Shown one piece after another: positions 46,721 through 56,450 of a DNA stretch of 64,000 nt. The DNA is from Coccinella septempunctata. Lineage: Eukaryota > Arthropoda > Insecta > Coleoptera > Coccinellidae. A program made the position numbers and the translations under genes. A model generated the notes under the pieces. The model saw only the letters and a program-made list of their open reading frames with translations. It was not told the origin of the DNA and ran no database searches. Position 1 is the first letter of the stretch; every line of letters begins with the position of its first letter. The stretch spans positions 67,392,315 through 67,456,314 of the forward strand of contig NC_058189.1 in NCBI RefSeq assembly GCF_907165205.1, written 5' to 3'.

Positions 46721-47224
46721 AACTGGCATTTTGCCATATTATACAGGCTGTTGTTTGACAGAAGGTAGAACTCATCAAAATGAGTCGTTCCACCAAAAAT
46801 TGTCTATATAAAATATCCAAGATGGCTGAGATATAGCCCCTAGAATTTCGACAAAATTTCATTGAATTTTAAGTACAAGACTGTGGAAGGTGACTCCGGC
46901 ATCGCAAAAACGAAACCAAACATAAACATATGGCTGAACAATGAATGGTTCAGTACCAAGTTCATCGGATTAGATGCATCAGGTCACTTTTGAGAGAATC
47001 TTAATTGTTGTATCGTGCAATTTAGAGTGAAAAAAAATGTAGAAAATCGAGGCAGTTTCATGAAAGTGCTTGTGTCAGTTATGTTGAAAAAGTGCTATGA
47101 TGTTTCCCCATTTCAACCCATTTTTACGATGATTGTTGGAATGTTCGAACAAGAAGAATGTGACGCCCATTGTGAAAAAATTCGTGAATAATTTAGACGA
47201 ATTTTGTTGGTGAGATTTTGAAGT

Positions 47225-47585
47225 GTGGCGGCGTAGTTGTACCCATGGTAGAGGAATACTCCATCTCACCATGATGGTACCAAGGGTAGCCAAACGATGG
47301 CATCACTGCGCACGACGGTTGCGATCACAGGGTAGGTTATACGTCTATTGCGGTGCAGCATACGCCAAACGATGGCGCCACCGGCGACGCATAACTCGAT
47401 ACCCTCGACGTAACCGGCGTTTATAGCAGGCACAAACTACGCTGCTTCGGCGATTGTCGTAGGTAGCTGCTAGGGTTCATTAACCTACCTGATGAGTCCG
47501 ACCCTAGCAGTGGGACGAAACAATCACCCCAAGAGCACGCATTTTCCTCAAATAGCGTGAACTCACCCCAGCGCATACCGCCAAA
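47225..47585 (+). mobile_element. 361-bp insertion carrying a complete hammerhead, flanked by 5-bp duplication
   Basis: The other family-3 copies read TTTTGAAGTATTATTC across this point. Here GAAGT is present on both sides (47220-47224 and 47586-47590), a clean target duplication. The insert starts GTGGCGG and ends CCGCCAAA, so its ends contain a perfect TGGCGG/CCGCCA inverse with TG...CA polarity. It is GC-richer than its host and has no long open frame. A 13-base repeat, GCCAAACGATGGC, occurs at 47289 and 47364, each able to form a small hairpin. A 5-bp duplication with TG...CA ends fits an LTR-type or Transib-type insertion, and small hammerhead-bearing retroelements (retrozymes) are a precedent. 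The class is not established. Confidence 0.82.
47452..47525 (+). ncRNA. Hammerhead ribozyme, type III topology, with complementary loops
   Basis: All parts of the fold are present. Stem III is GATTGT (47452-47457) with ACAATC (47520-47525). C47458 is the cleavage-site residue (GTC). Stem I is GTAGGT (47459-47464) with ACCTAC (47483-47488). The core is CTGATGA (47489-47495) and GAAA (47517-47520). Stem II is GTCC (47496-47499) with GGAC (47513-47516). Loop I contains CTGCTAGGGT (47467-47476) and loop II contains ACCCTAGCAG (47501-47510), perfect complements over 10 bases. Natural hammerheads need loop I-loop II contact, and this is an unusually long version. Cleavage is predicted between 47458 and 47459. 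No core position is mutated. Confidence 0.93.
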
Positions 47586-47632
47586 GAAGTATCATTCTAT
47601 TTTTTACACTTGTGTCCTGAGTCTCTTTTGAC

Positions 47633-48397
47633 AAGTATGTAATATGTATTCTTTTTTTTCACACTTTTATCCTAAGTCTCTTCTGTTAGATATTTGTCTG
47701 AAATAATTCATTGAAAACGAAAGCGTTGATGCCCAAGTGATGAATGGATCAAAAATAATCGCGAAAAACACCAAACACCGAATTTAACTCCAATTAAAGC
47801 GATCGCTCTAATTGAAAGTCAATTGCGACAGAACCAGATAGAGTCGCATCCTGTTTTCGTCGTCCTTTGTGATGGACGACGGTCATTTCGCTAATTGTCG
47901 GATAGCATCCCGTCCCTATTTGTTGAAAATCTAAATCATTATTGCGCGACTGCACGCACATCGGGAATAACTTCGTTAGATAATTTCTGAAGGTATTTTA
48001 CGAGGCTGCCACGAATCATCCGACGCGGTAAAAAGAACGGAAAACATATTTTATGGACAGGCTATGGCGCTATCGTGAAATACGTATACGCTTATGTTGC
48101 CGTACAAATTTGATGGGATGCGGCTGAAATGTTGTTACGGTTCGCGATGATTACATGCCATAGTTGAATTAATAGGATGAGAGACGGGTTCTGTTCGGTT
48201 TTTATTTTCGTTCGCGATTTGCGCTCTTCAAATGGCGACGATGCAGGGAAAATTTGCATGCGGGCAAGACATTTTTAGAACGCCTACTTAGTGTTTCCAG
48301 ATTTTTTGAACATATAAATATCGTAGAATCTATTATTCTTATTATTTGAACCGAAGTCGTTGTTAATCGGTCGGGAACTGCGAACTTTTGATCTTTT
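47633..48397. other. GC-richer single-copy block, function unknown
   Basis: About 47740-48290 is CpG-containing with homeodomain-type AATTA cores and no repeat match. No gene. The last bases belong to the LINE that follows. Confidence 0.42.
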
Positions 48398-48409
48398 GTT
48401 CTCTACCCT

Positions 48410-48887
48410 TCTCTTCTTCTTCTTCTACGTGCGGTGCCCCACTGGGCTCAACTGAGGCCTCATGACCCATTGTTCGTCCACTTGTAGTTGGAGAGACTCA
48501 AACTTTGTGACATGCTGACAAAAATGCCACAAGTCGACAGAGAGGTGTCCCTCCCACCATAGGAGTTATGGGTGTTATGTTTCCTAGGCCTGTCATCCTT
48601 AAGTCTTCGAAGTTAAAACAGAAGAACAGAATGTCTTCAACCGTTTCATCCGTGCTCCTGCACCAACGGCACAGGAAACAGTCCCCATTCTATTCAAGTG
48701 TTCATTAAACAAATGGCCAGTGGTTGTTTCCTCTCAAGAGCTAAGAGTTTTTTGACCTCAGGCACAAGAGATGGTCTCTCAATGGGAAGCTTCGACTGTC
48801 TGAGACCACTTCTCATGCCCCATTCAGAGAAAAATTTCCTGCCTAGCCATCTATTAAAGAAGTTCTTGACAGATGTACGACAGATAG
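48410..48887 (-). mobile_element. 5'-truncated LINE inserted into another LINE, with 12-bp target duplication
   Basis: GTTCTCTACCCT occurs at 48398-48409 and 48888-48899 and flanks the insert. Read on the minus strand the insert encodes a LINE C-terminus: LLALERKQPLAICLMNT, then, after a frame change, CRWCRSTDETVEDILF (a C-x2-C...H/C-type zinc-knuckle region). It ends in a (GAA)n tail next to the duplication. The surrounding 3' end of the host LINE resumes at 48397 and reads on toward 48370. This is a textbook LINE insertion, now non-coding. Confidence 0.85.
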
Positions 48888-49600
48888 GTTCTCTACCCTA
48901 CTCATTCATAGGAACCCAAGGAGGTCGTCAATGGTGTTGATAACACTGACAATATCCTTAGGGGCCTTAGCCGTTACCTCGTGAGTATCCAGGGCAGGTT
49001 TACCCCAACTGTTTTTGCTTTTAATCCACAGAGCCTAAAAATCTCATCTGCTGACTTTCCCATACGGTATAAATGATATTTGTACCGACAGTGCTCCGTC
49101 AGCAGTCCTACCATCACTCGAAGCTTCAACAGTTCAGGTGTAGGTCGGTGAAATCATCATGAATTTCTTTGACTGAGATAGTCCAGGAGTGTTTCTCCAG
49201 AGGGTCATTCTGATGTTCAACTTCCATTGGTGGACCACTGCCTTATATTGCTATTCTCCAAGCTCAAAGAAAGGCTCAGGTTCAGCAGGTGTTGACCTTG
49301 ATGCCCATTTTGCAAGTTCAAAGGCTTTTTCATTTCCTTCTACACCACAATGCCCTCGTACCCATAGTAGAGTCACTTTGATGTCTCTGGCCAGTTGCTT
49401 TATGGTCTAACAGCATTCCCACGTCAGCAGAGCTCCCTGACACTCCTTGGCGCACACGTAAACAGACAGTGTCTCGGTCTGTAAAATGGTGGGTTCACTT
49501 CCCAGGGCTTTGGAGATCCTCAGTTTAGGTTCATATACGCCAATGCCGTTGCCTCTTTCTGTTTTTGATCCATCAGTAAACCTCGAGGATGACCATTCAC
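48888..49600 (-). pseudogene. RNase H-bearing LINE ORF2 C-terminal remnant
   Basis: On the minus strand: YTDGSKTERGNGIGVYEPKL near 49580 (first RNase H Asp), TLLWVRGHCGVEGNEKAFEL near 49375 (His motif), and the C-terminal LRVMVGLL(T)...YKYHLYRMGKSADEI region near 49125-49040. It ends at the IDDLLGFL end near 48912. It is the same family as 42760-44303, uninterrupted here between RNase H and C-terminus, but with stops and with the zinc-knuckle partly deleted. Confidence 0.85.
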
Positions 49601-49620
49601 TTATTACACTAGGACTGTAG

Positions 49621-50929
49621 AATCAAATGTATCTCAAAACATTTATTGTCCTTTCGAATTCGTCCATTTTCCAACGCGCTTCCAAGAATAAATAACAATC
49701 ATTCCCCCAATGCATATCCGAGGCTACGGGACAATTACTTAAATCGAGACAATAAAAAAGGCAACCGGCAAAACAAGACCAATAAAAATTCCTCCTGAAT
49801 TCGGCAAGAAGGATAAACAAAAACATCGGGGACAGTATTCGGACGTGAGAGAGTCATAATACGAAACCCAATACGTCGTGTGGTTTTATGACTTTTGGGT
49901 TCCGATCATACGTGAAAATACGACGACAGCGTTCACGCGGACTCACCTCAATTTTGAACAATGTGACTTGCCATACATAGGGAGTAAATCTCTTCGGTCT
50001 TCTCAGTTTTTGTTTCGTGAGGCTTCCAAGTTTCTTGAGCGGTGTTCAAAGTTATACCTTGAAGGGAGACACTTCTCTTTCCTTATTGAAAACATCAACG
50101 AACCGACATTTTCAAGATATTCCATGAACGAATCAGAACTGGATTGACGAGATTCGTTCCTAGGATCAAATCGGCGTAAAACCCATCAGCAACCACTTCT
50201 GGCTCATCTCCGATCCATTAAAAAGTGATTAAACCGAAAATTTCTTCATCTACGGTACTCGTCCGCCTTCTCTATTTTTTCTCCATAAAATTAGGAATTC
50301 GTTTCAAAATAACTTATTTGAAGAGCACGCATCGATTACAGGATGGTAAAAAAAAAGTAAAGGAGCCGGTTGTGTATGGTTTTATTAGCGGCTGAGCTAA
50401 TCGTTATGAGGGATCTAGCATTTCATGGACGAAGGAATGGTTTGTGTTTGTATTTATAGATGATCGTTTTATACTTGCCATAAAAACGGATCAACTTGCG
50501 ATGGATTGACCTCAAACACTATTCCAACATTAAAGGTGGGTAGTTAACTACCTCTTTCAATCTACTCATTCTCCAAACCCATACACTCGATTATGTGAAG
50601 TAAAACTGATTTACCTGCCAAGAATTCCGATTCTGTTTCACTTTTCCATTAGGTATCTACTCGTGTTGTCGTTTGTTTTTCTTGACTGATGATTTTTCAT
50701 CTCGTTGATTAATTTTCAACGTTAGCGTTGCGTCAGCTGCTAGTACTACGAGTGAAACGAAAATAGTTTCGGTTTTCTAAAATTTGTTACGGTTATTTTG
50801 ATTATTTTTGGCACGACAAGGTATTCGACATGTGCTGTCGCTTTTTCACGTTTTGGTAACTCAACTTTGCCCTCGAATATTATGAAATGGTCTGTTCATT
50901 TCTGGTTGGTGACAAAGAGTCGTGGTAGA
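49621..50929. other. No gene recognised
   Basis: Apparently single-copy DNA of mixed composition. An 89-codon plus-strand frame (49878-50147) has no recognisable domain. Nothing else stands out. Confidence 0.5.
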
Positions 50930-50931
50930 TA

Positions 50932-51130
50932 CGAGGATAAATTGAAAAATTCTTAGCCTACTATAGAACCAAACAAAATTTCAATGTCAAAATATTTTAA
51001 TACTCAACTGGTTTACTTTTTTTACCTCAAACTGACACTTCTAATGAGTTATTGTTCGTTGCTATGGTAACGCAATATTTTTTTTATGCATGGAACTGTC
51101 CTGGGCTAACTAGATATCAATAAATCCTCG
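50932..51130 (-). mobile_element. mariner deletion derivative (MITE), 199 bp, M2
   Basis: TA on both sides. Left end CGAGGATAAATTGAAAAATT then CTTAGCCTACTATAG is the 3' terminus of the mariner. The right end is the inverse of CGAGGATTTATTGATATCTA then GTTAGCC, the 5' terminus. The whole transposase is deleted, leaving both untranslated ends. This copy defines the terminal repeat of the family best (about 30 bp, CGAGGAT...TTAGCCTA). Confidence 0.92.
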
Positions 51131-51132
51131 TA

Positions 51133-52334
51133 GAATCCCACCATTCGTCAAGCCAATTATTAATTATAAAGGAAAACGAGATTGTTACACCAAAATTGAT
51201 TATCTCTAGTTCACCATGTCCTTCAGAACCACCACTCGATGTCCCTCATCGTCGCCACATGGCGACATCTAGTATTTCCCCAACAAACAACGACCGCGGA
51301 GCAAACCAACACGTCCCATATTTCCTCACCTCCAGCAGCATCAAGGAGCGTGTGAAATATTCAAATTCTTCCTCGGCCTCAGCTCGCACGTATTCGAATT
51401 TTTTCACGTGAGATCTCGAGTTTCGGCTCCCATGACGCATCATCAGACGACATATCGGGTCGCCATCAAATTTAGATAGACGAGAGGACACACATACGGC
51501 GCTTGTGAATGGAAACGGCTACCCGCTGAGTCACAGAGCTGGTTGACGGGGACAAGTGCACAGAATTTATGGAAGGATTGTTTTTATTGCCGTTGACCGG
51601 GCAGGGCAACATGTGAACGGTAGTCGAGAAGCGCCACATGACTTTCTAATTTCGTTAAGTTAGGAATAGATTGGTGGAGGGTATACCGAAAGGTAGATTT
51701 GGAAATTTTGTCGATTTTTTGGGGTTTATCGGCCGGTTTCTGTTGGCGTTTGGTTCGGCTGTCACGTAGAGGACTCAGAAACACAGAAAAAGCCCCTTTT
51801 TTTTCGCTGGATTAGCTAAATAACCGCCGGTCACGCAGGCGGCCGCGCGTACGAGCGAACCGCCAGCGAGTGCGTCCGATAAATCACGTGGAAACATCGA
51901 AAACGTCAACCTCGCGAAATAATATCAAGATCCCACGTTTCCCAGTTACGAGGGCCTCTCGGTACAAGAAATAAAGAGCGGGCCGTATTTCAAGTTGACA
52001 AATCAAGCGAGATTAACGCTATCGTGCGCCGCAAAAATAATTTATGCGTCGATTTGGAACGGGACGGTTCAAAAACAAACTTTGAACATTTGTCGGACGC
52101 GCCTGATTTACGAGAGCACAGGGTTTGGGGAAGCCACTGCCGAGAAACAGCAGACAGCAGGGACGCTGCTTCTATTTCCGTCAATGCATCACAAAACGAA
52201 TTATGTTAGATAGATGAACTGCCTTCTCTGTTACCTCTCGATAATCTGCTCACAGCCTCCTTTAGGTTGTACAAAATTAAATAAAAACAAAATACTATTT
52301 GCTCATTCTTCTGTAACAATTCCCGTGTGTTTCA
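51133..52334. other. GC-rich single-copy block, function unknown
   Basis: About 51220-52210 is GC- and CpG-rich, most strongly at 51780-51960 (GGCGGCCGCGCGTACGAGCG). Short opposing frames are present but none has a recognisable domain. It is one of the largest repeat-free blocks in the window. Confidence 0.45.
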
Positions 52335-52828
52335 ATACGAGGATGTATTGATATCTAGTTAGCCTAGATCAATTCCATGCATAAAAAAAATATTGCGTCA
52401 CCATAGCAACGAACAATAACTCATTAGAAGTGTCAGTGTGAAGTTTGAGGTCAAAAAAGTTAACCAGTGTTACACAATAAATTAAAAGAAGGAAGATGTC
52501 CACCGAAATTGTGAAAATCGAAAAATTGGATTATCGAGCCATCATAACTACCTGTATTTAAAAGGGTTAAGAGGTAATCAGATTTACGAAGATTTGCTTG
52601 ATGCCCTTGGTTATCAATGTCCTTCGTATGCGACCGTGAAAAATTGGACTGCAAGCTTCAAAAGAGGTGAATTTTCCATTGAAGATGATGACCGATCAGG
52701 AAGGCCAGTTTCTGTGTCAGTACCCGAAAATATCGATGTAGTTCATGACATGATTTTATCAGACCGTCGAATTGGACTAAAACGGATATCTGAAGCACTG
52801 AATATTTCATACGAACGCGTTCCTCATA

Positions 52829-54223
52829 CAGGGTGGCCATTTGAAAACGAAACAGACGAGATTACAGACGAAATAAATTTTTTCGATAGAAAGGCTCGGA
52901 CAGGTCGATTTCTGTTTCGAGGGGGACAACTTAAGATGTAGGTTACGGACGCATAGCGCTTCAACCCTTGCTACTACAACCCTCACCCCTAATTTTTGAA
53001 TAGGAAAGATGGGGTGAGTGATACCTCATTTGAAAGGTATTTTTATACTGATTTCAGCACAGTAATTGTTTTTTCATTTCATGCATTAGTTCTCGAAATA
53101 TTCATGCGTTAGTTAATTTTATCACTTAAATTAATTTTTTGCGAATAATTGACATTTCGTGCTTCCGAAACACCAAAATTTCCGTACTTGTATTTGAAAT
53201 TGCAAAACATCTACCACTGGGCAAATGAAGTCATACCGTACGTGTTAATGCTACTAGGGTCAGATGTTCGACTAGCTGTTTTATTCGCTGAAATCATTCT
53301 CCAACTGTACGGTATCAGAACGATTTGAAGTATTGATCTTAGAAATAAGACTTTTCAAAGTGAAGTAAATAATTTATCCAAAACTCACATCAATAAATTA
53401 AATATTCAAATTGTTCACCATTAGCTTCCATACAATGAAATAAGTTTTGTTCGAAACGATGCCGCACATTTTGCAGCATTTCTGGAGTGATTTGACGACA
53501 TTCGTTCATTATACGTCTTCTTAAATCTTCTATGGAATCGGGCTGTGTAGAGTAAATTTTACTCTTCAAGTGGCCCCAAAGAAAGAAATCTAGTGGTGAC
53601 AGATCTGGCGATCTGGCTGGCCATTCAGTGGGACCCCTTCTTACAATCCACCGATTTGGAAATCTTTGATCCAGATATTCTCGAACTGGTAAGGCGTAGT
53701 GTGGAGGAGCTCCATCCTGCTGAAACACAATCTGATCTTCCACATAATTCAGATTGAGTTTCAGCAAGATTGAGCTCCTTCGCAATACGCTTTGTTTGTC
53801 CGACATCTTGATTAAAGATTTCTATGTCAGTGGATTGGAGGAAGGAAGCCACAGTCATGGTTGTTTTGAAGCTCAAAATGTCGATTTTTCACAAAAAAAC
53901 ACTACAAGTGCCATGAAAACACCACTTCATTTTCAAATAAGAAGTTAAGAATATTTCGAGAACTAATGCATTAAATGAAAAAACAATTACTGTGCTGAAA
54001 TCAGTATAAAAATACCTTTCGAATGAGGTATCACTCACCCCATCTTCCCTATTCAAAAATTGGGGGTGAGGGTTGTAGTAGCAAGGGTTGAAGCGCTATG
54101 CGTCCGTAACCTACATCTTAAGTTGTCCCCCTCGAAACAGAAATCGACCTGTCCGAGCATTTCTATCGAAAAAATTTATTTCGTCTGTAATCTCGTCTAT
54201 TTCGTTTTCAAATAGCCACCCTG
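52829..54223 (-). mobile_element. rosa-like Tc1/mariner-superfamily element with 277-bp inverted repeats
   Basis: It begins CAGGGTGGCCATTTGAAAAC and ends in the inverse, ...GTTTTCAAATAGCCACCCTG, at a duplicated TA within the mariner. The arms, 52829-53105 and 53947-54223, are close to perfect inverses, with blocks GGACAACTTAAGATGTAGGT and AGCGCTTCAACCCTTGCTAC. Between them is a minus-strand transposase fragment. Nesting shows it moved after the mariner. Confidence 0.92.
53390..53806 (-). pseudogene. rosa-like (DD41D) transposase, C-terminal part
   Basis: The frame contains IVFQQDGAPPHYALPVREYL with the second catalytic Asp, then RRGPTEWPARSPDLSPLDFF with the last Asp. The count between them is 41 residues, the spacing of the rosa group of mariner-like elements, not 34 as in true mariners. 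LWGHLKSKIYS, EDLRRRIMNECRQITPEML and a C-terminal EQFEYLIY follow, ending near 53390. Everything before the second Asp (DNA-binding domain and first Asp) is deleted or out of frame, so it is non-autonomous. Confidence 0.88.
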
Positions 54224-54756
54224 TATAGTTCACGTCAATTTGGACATGAGAAAAATTGCTGCAAAATGGATCCCCAAATGTTTGAATGTTGATCAAAAGC
54301 GTGCAAGGGTAGAAGCATCGCTTTCGATCTGTGCTCGATTTGAAAACGATGTAGACTTCTTAAACCGAATTGTTACTATGGATGAGACTTGGGTACATTT
54401 AAACGATCCAGAAACAGAGCAACAATCGATGGAATAGCGATACTTTGGTTCTCCAAGACCTAAAAAGTTTCGTGTCCAAAAATCTGCTGGAAAAGTTCTT
54501 GCTTCAGTTTTTTGGGATTGCAACGGAGTAATAATGATTGATTTTGTGGATAAGGGTAGAACAATAACCGGAGATTACTATTCGATATTACTGACCACTC
54601 AACGGGAAAAAATTAAAGAGAAAAGACGCGGAGAGCTATCCAAAGGTGTTTTGTTTTTGCAGGACAACGCCCCTGCACACAAATCTCATGTTGCCATGCA
54701 AAAAATTCGCGATTCAGGGTTTGAATCACTAGAACACCGACTAAGCATCGTCGGCT

Positions 54757-55314
54757 CCCCAACTAGTACCAACAATCACACCCGATCCTCCTCCCTCAGC
54801 AATCTTCCAGATCGTTCCCAGCGCCTATCGTCCAACCCATCGGAACTCTAACAGCGCGTTAAGGCCGATTTGCATGCACACCACATTACGCGATGACGAC
54901 ACACAGATAGACTGCGGAGCGACTTGTTGGAAGCGGATACAGGCCGATAGGCACTCACTGCCTCACCCACAATTTGTCCCGCACCGGGTTCCGCGCGTCC
55001 CGGCTATCTGCGATGATCCATCTTTACGAGATATAATAGCGTACGTCCCACATGGCGCTTGTTAGGCGGCGGACGTGGGCGACGGTGCCGGGTTTGTGGG
55101 GCGAAATACGAAAAAATTCCGGTATTATGCGGGGATCGCCTGTTTTTTGATAGATAGACGGGAGACGGATCTTTCACCAGTCGTAAATTGTTCCATTAGG
55201 CATATGGGTCGATGTGGAAGAGCTGTGCTGCCATGTTGCTTTGGTGGAGTCTGTCAAAAGTGATCTTTATCATTGAGTCAATGTTGCCAAGTCACAATAC
55301 CAAGTTTGACTATC
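54757..55314. other. GC-rich single-copy block, function unknown
   Basis: 54757-55260 is GC- and CpG-rich without repeat matches and lies between two mariner fragments. Plus-strand frames of 61-63 codons have no recognisable domain. Confidence 0.42.
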
Positions 55315-56450
55315 TCCAGCAATGTCAAAATATTTTATTACTCAACACATTCTCCTCTTGAAGTGATACATTTATTACAGCGGACCTGCAACGTCTCTAC
55401 ACATTTAAAAAAAATTTTTCTTCTTGCTCTGCAAACCAGACCTCCACAGCTCTTATTACCTCCTCGTTGGAAGAAAATTTACGACCTTTTAAACTTTTTT
55501 CAGTTTAGGAAAGAGATGATAGTCGGATGGAGCCAAATCTGGCGAATAAGGGGGGTGTTCTAGTAATTCAAACCCTAAATCACGATATTTTGCATGGCAA
55601 CAAGAGATTTGTAAACAGGGGCGTTGTCCTGCAAAAACAAAACACCTTTGGATAGCTTTCCGCGTCTTTTCTCTTTAATTTATTCCTATAGAGCTACTCC
55701 ATAGCAATCCTAAAAAACTGAAGCAAGAACTTTTCCAGCAGATTTTTGGACACGAAACTTCTTAGGTCTTGGAGAACCAGAATGTCGCCATTCCATCGAT
55801 TGTTGCTTTGTTTCTGGATCGTAGAAATGTACCCAAGTCTCATCTATAGTAACAATTCGGTTTAAGAAGTCTACATCGTTTTCAAATCGAGCACAGATGG
55901 AACGCGATGCTTCTACCCTTGCGCGCTTTTGGTCAACATTCAAACATTTGGGGATCCATTTTGCAACAATTGTTCTCATGTCCAAATTGACGTGAACTAT
56001 ATGATGAACGCGTTCGTATGAAATATTCAGTGCTTCAGATATCCGTTTTAGTCCAATTCGACGGTCTGATAAAATCATGTCATGAACTGCATCGATATTT
56101 TCGGGGACTGACAGAGAAACTGGCCTTCCCGATCGGTCATCATGTTCAATGGAGAATTCACCTCTTTTGAAGCTTGCAGTTCAATTTTTCACGGTCGCAT
56201 CCGAAGGACATTGATCACCAAGGGTATTAGGCATACCTTCGTAAATCTGCTTGCCTCTTAACCCTTTTAAATACAGGTACAGGTACTTGATGATGGCTCG
56301 ATACTCCAATATTTCGATTTTCACAATTTCGGTGGACATCTTCTCTCTTTTAGTTTATTACGTAAGTCTGGTTTACTTTTTCGACCTCAAACTTCACACT
56401 CACACTTCTAATGAGTTATTGTTCGTTGATATGGTACCTAACTACACCTT
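55315..56450 (-). mobile_element. mariner element M4, both ends truncated
   Basis: Minus-strand mariner lacking the terminal repeats on both sides. It starts at about 55315 (TGTCAAAATATTTTATTACTC) and fades after CTAATGAGTTATTGTTCGTT at about 56440. About 90-100 bp are missing near 55690, between the motifs KIKEKRRG and ASVF, relative to the other copies. Confidence 0.88.
55430..56350 (-). pseudogene. mariner transposase pseudogene M4
   Basis: The longest open part (56078-55710) reads MILSDRRIGLKRISEALNIS, then MRTIVAKWIPKCLNVDQKRA, FLNRIVTIDETWVHFYDPET (first Asp) and KKFRVQKSAGKVLASVF. It then runs into an internal deletion. Beyond the deletion, VLFLQDNAP (second Asp) is still readable out of frame. 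The N-terminal part upstream (about 56330-56100) is frame-broken. Confidence 0.88.

Larger units (their letters stand above)
45215..46735. mobile_element. Inverted-repeat element with outward-facing decayed hammerheads, containing a LINE
   Basis: An arm at about 45300-45365 (GGTGAAGGAATACACCCTAG then CGCCATCTGATAGGA) is inverted at about 46565-46640. Outside the arms, hammerhead-derived sequences lie in inverse orientation: 45222-45254 on the minus strand and about 46675-46720 on the plus strand. Both match the family-1 hammerhead at 145-224. The interior holds an RTE-like LINE end (45395-46252) and a palindromic MITE (46278-46480), presumably later insertions. Confidence 0.65.
46757..47632 (+). 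mobile_element. Family-3 element, copy split by a ribozyme-bearing insertion
   Basis: Left end GACAGAAGGTAGAACTCATC at 46757, collinear with the other copies to 47224. It is then interrupted by a 361-bp insertion and resumes at 47591 (ATCATTCTATTTTTTACACT) until about 47632. The remaining right third is missing. Confidence 0.87.
52337..54756 (+). mobile_element. mariner element M3, split by a rosa-like element, 3'-truncated
   Basis: After TA, CGAGGATGTATTGATATCTA opens the element. The mariner body runs to 52826, is interrupted by the element at 52829-54223 (duplicated TA on both sides), resumes with TAGTTCACGTCAATTTGGAC, and breaks off at about 54756 (CTAGAACACC), losing its 3' terminus. 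Confidence 0.92.
52498..54756 (+). pseudogene. mariner (DD34D) transposase pseudogene M3, interrupted
   Basis: The 5' part holds VKNWTASFKRGEFSIEDDDR and IGLKRISEALNISYERV, where the rosa-like insertion cuts it. The 3' part has TMDETWVHLNDPETEQQSME with the first Asp, a stop, then KKFRVQKSAGKVLASVFWDC, GDYYSILL and VLFLQDNAPAHKSHVAMQKI with the second Asp. The last Asp and C-terminus are missing through truncation at about 54756. Confidence 0.9.

Noticed and set aside
47225..47340. tRNA-like promoter at the head of the ribozyme insertion (GGTTGCGATCAC as a B box)
   Set aside because: The match is weak, there is no convincing A box, and the 5-bp duplication argues against a simple SINE.
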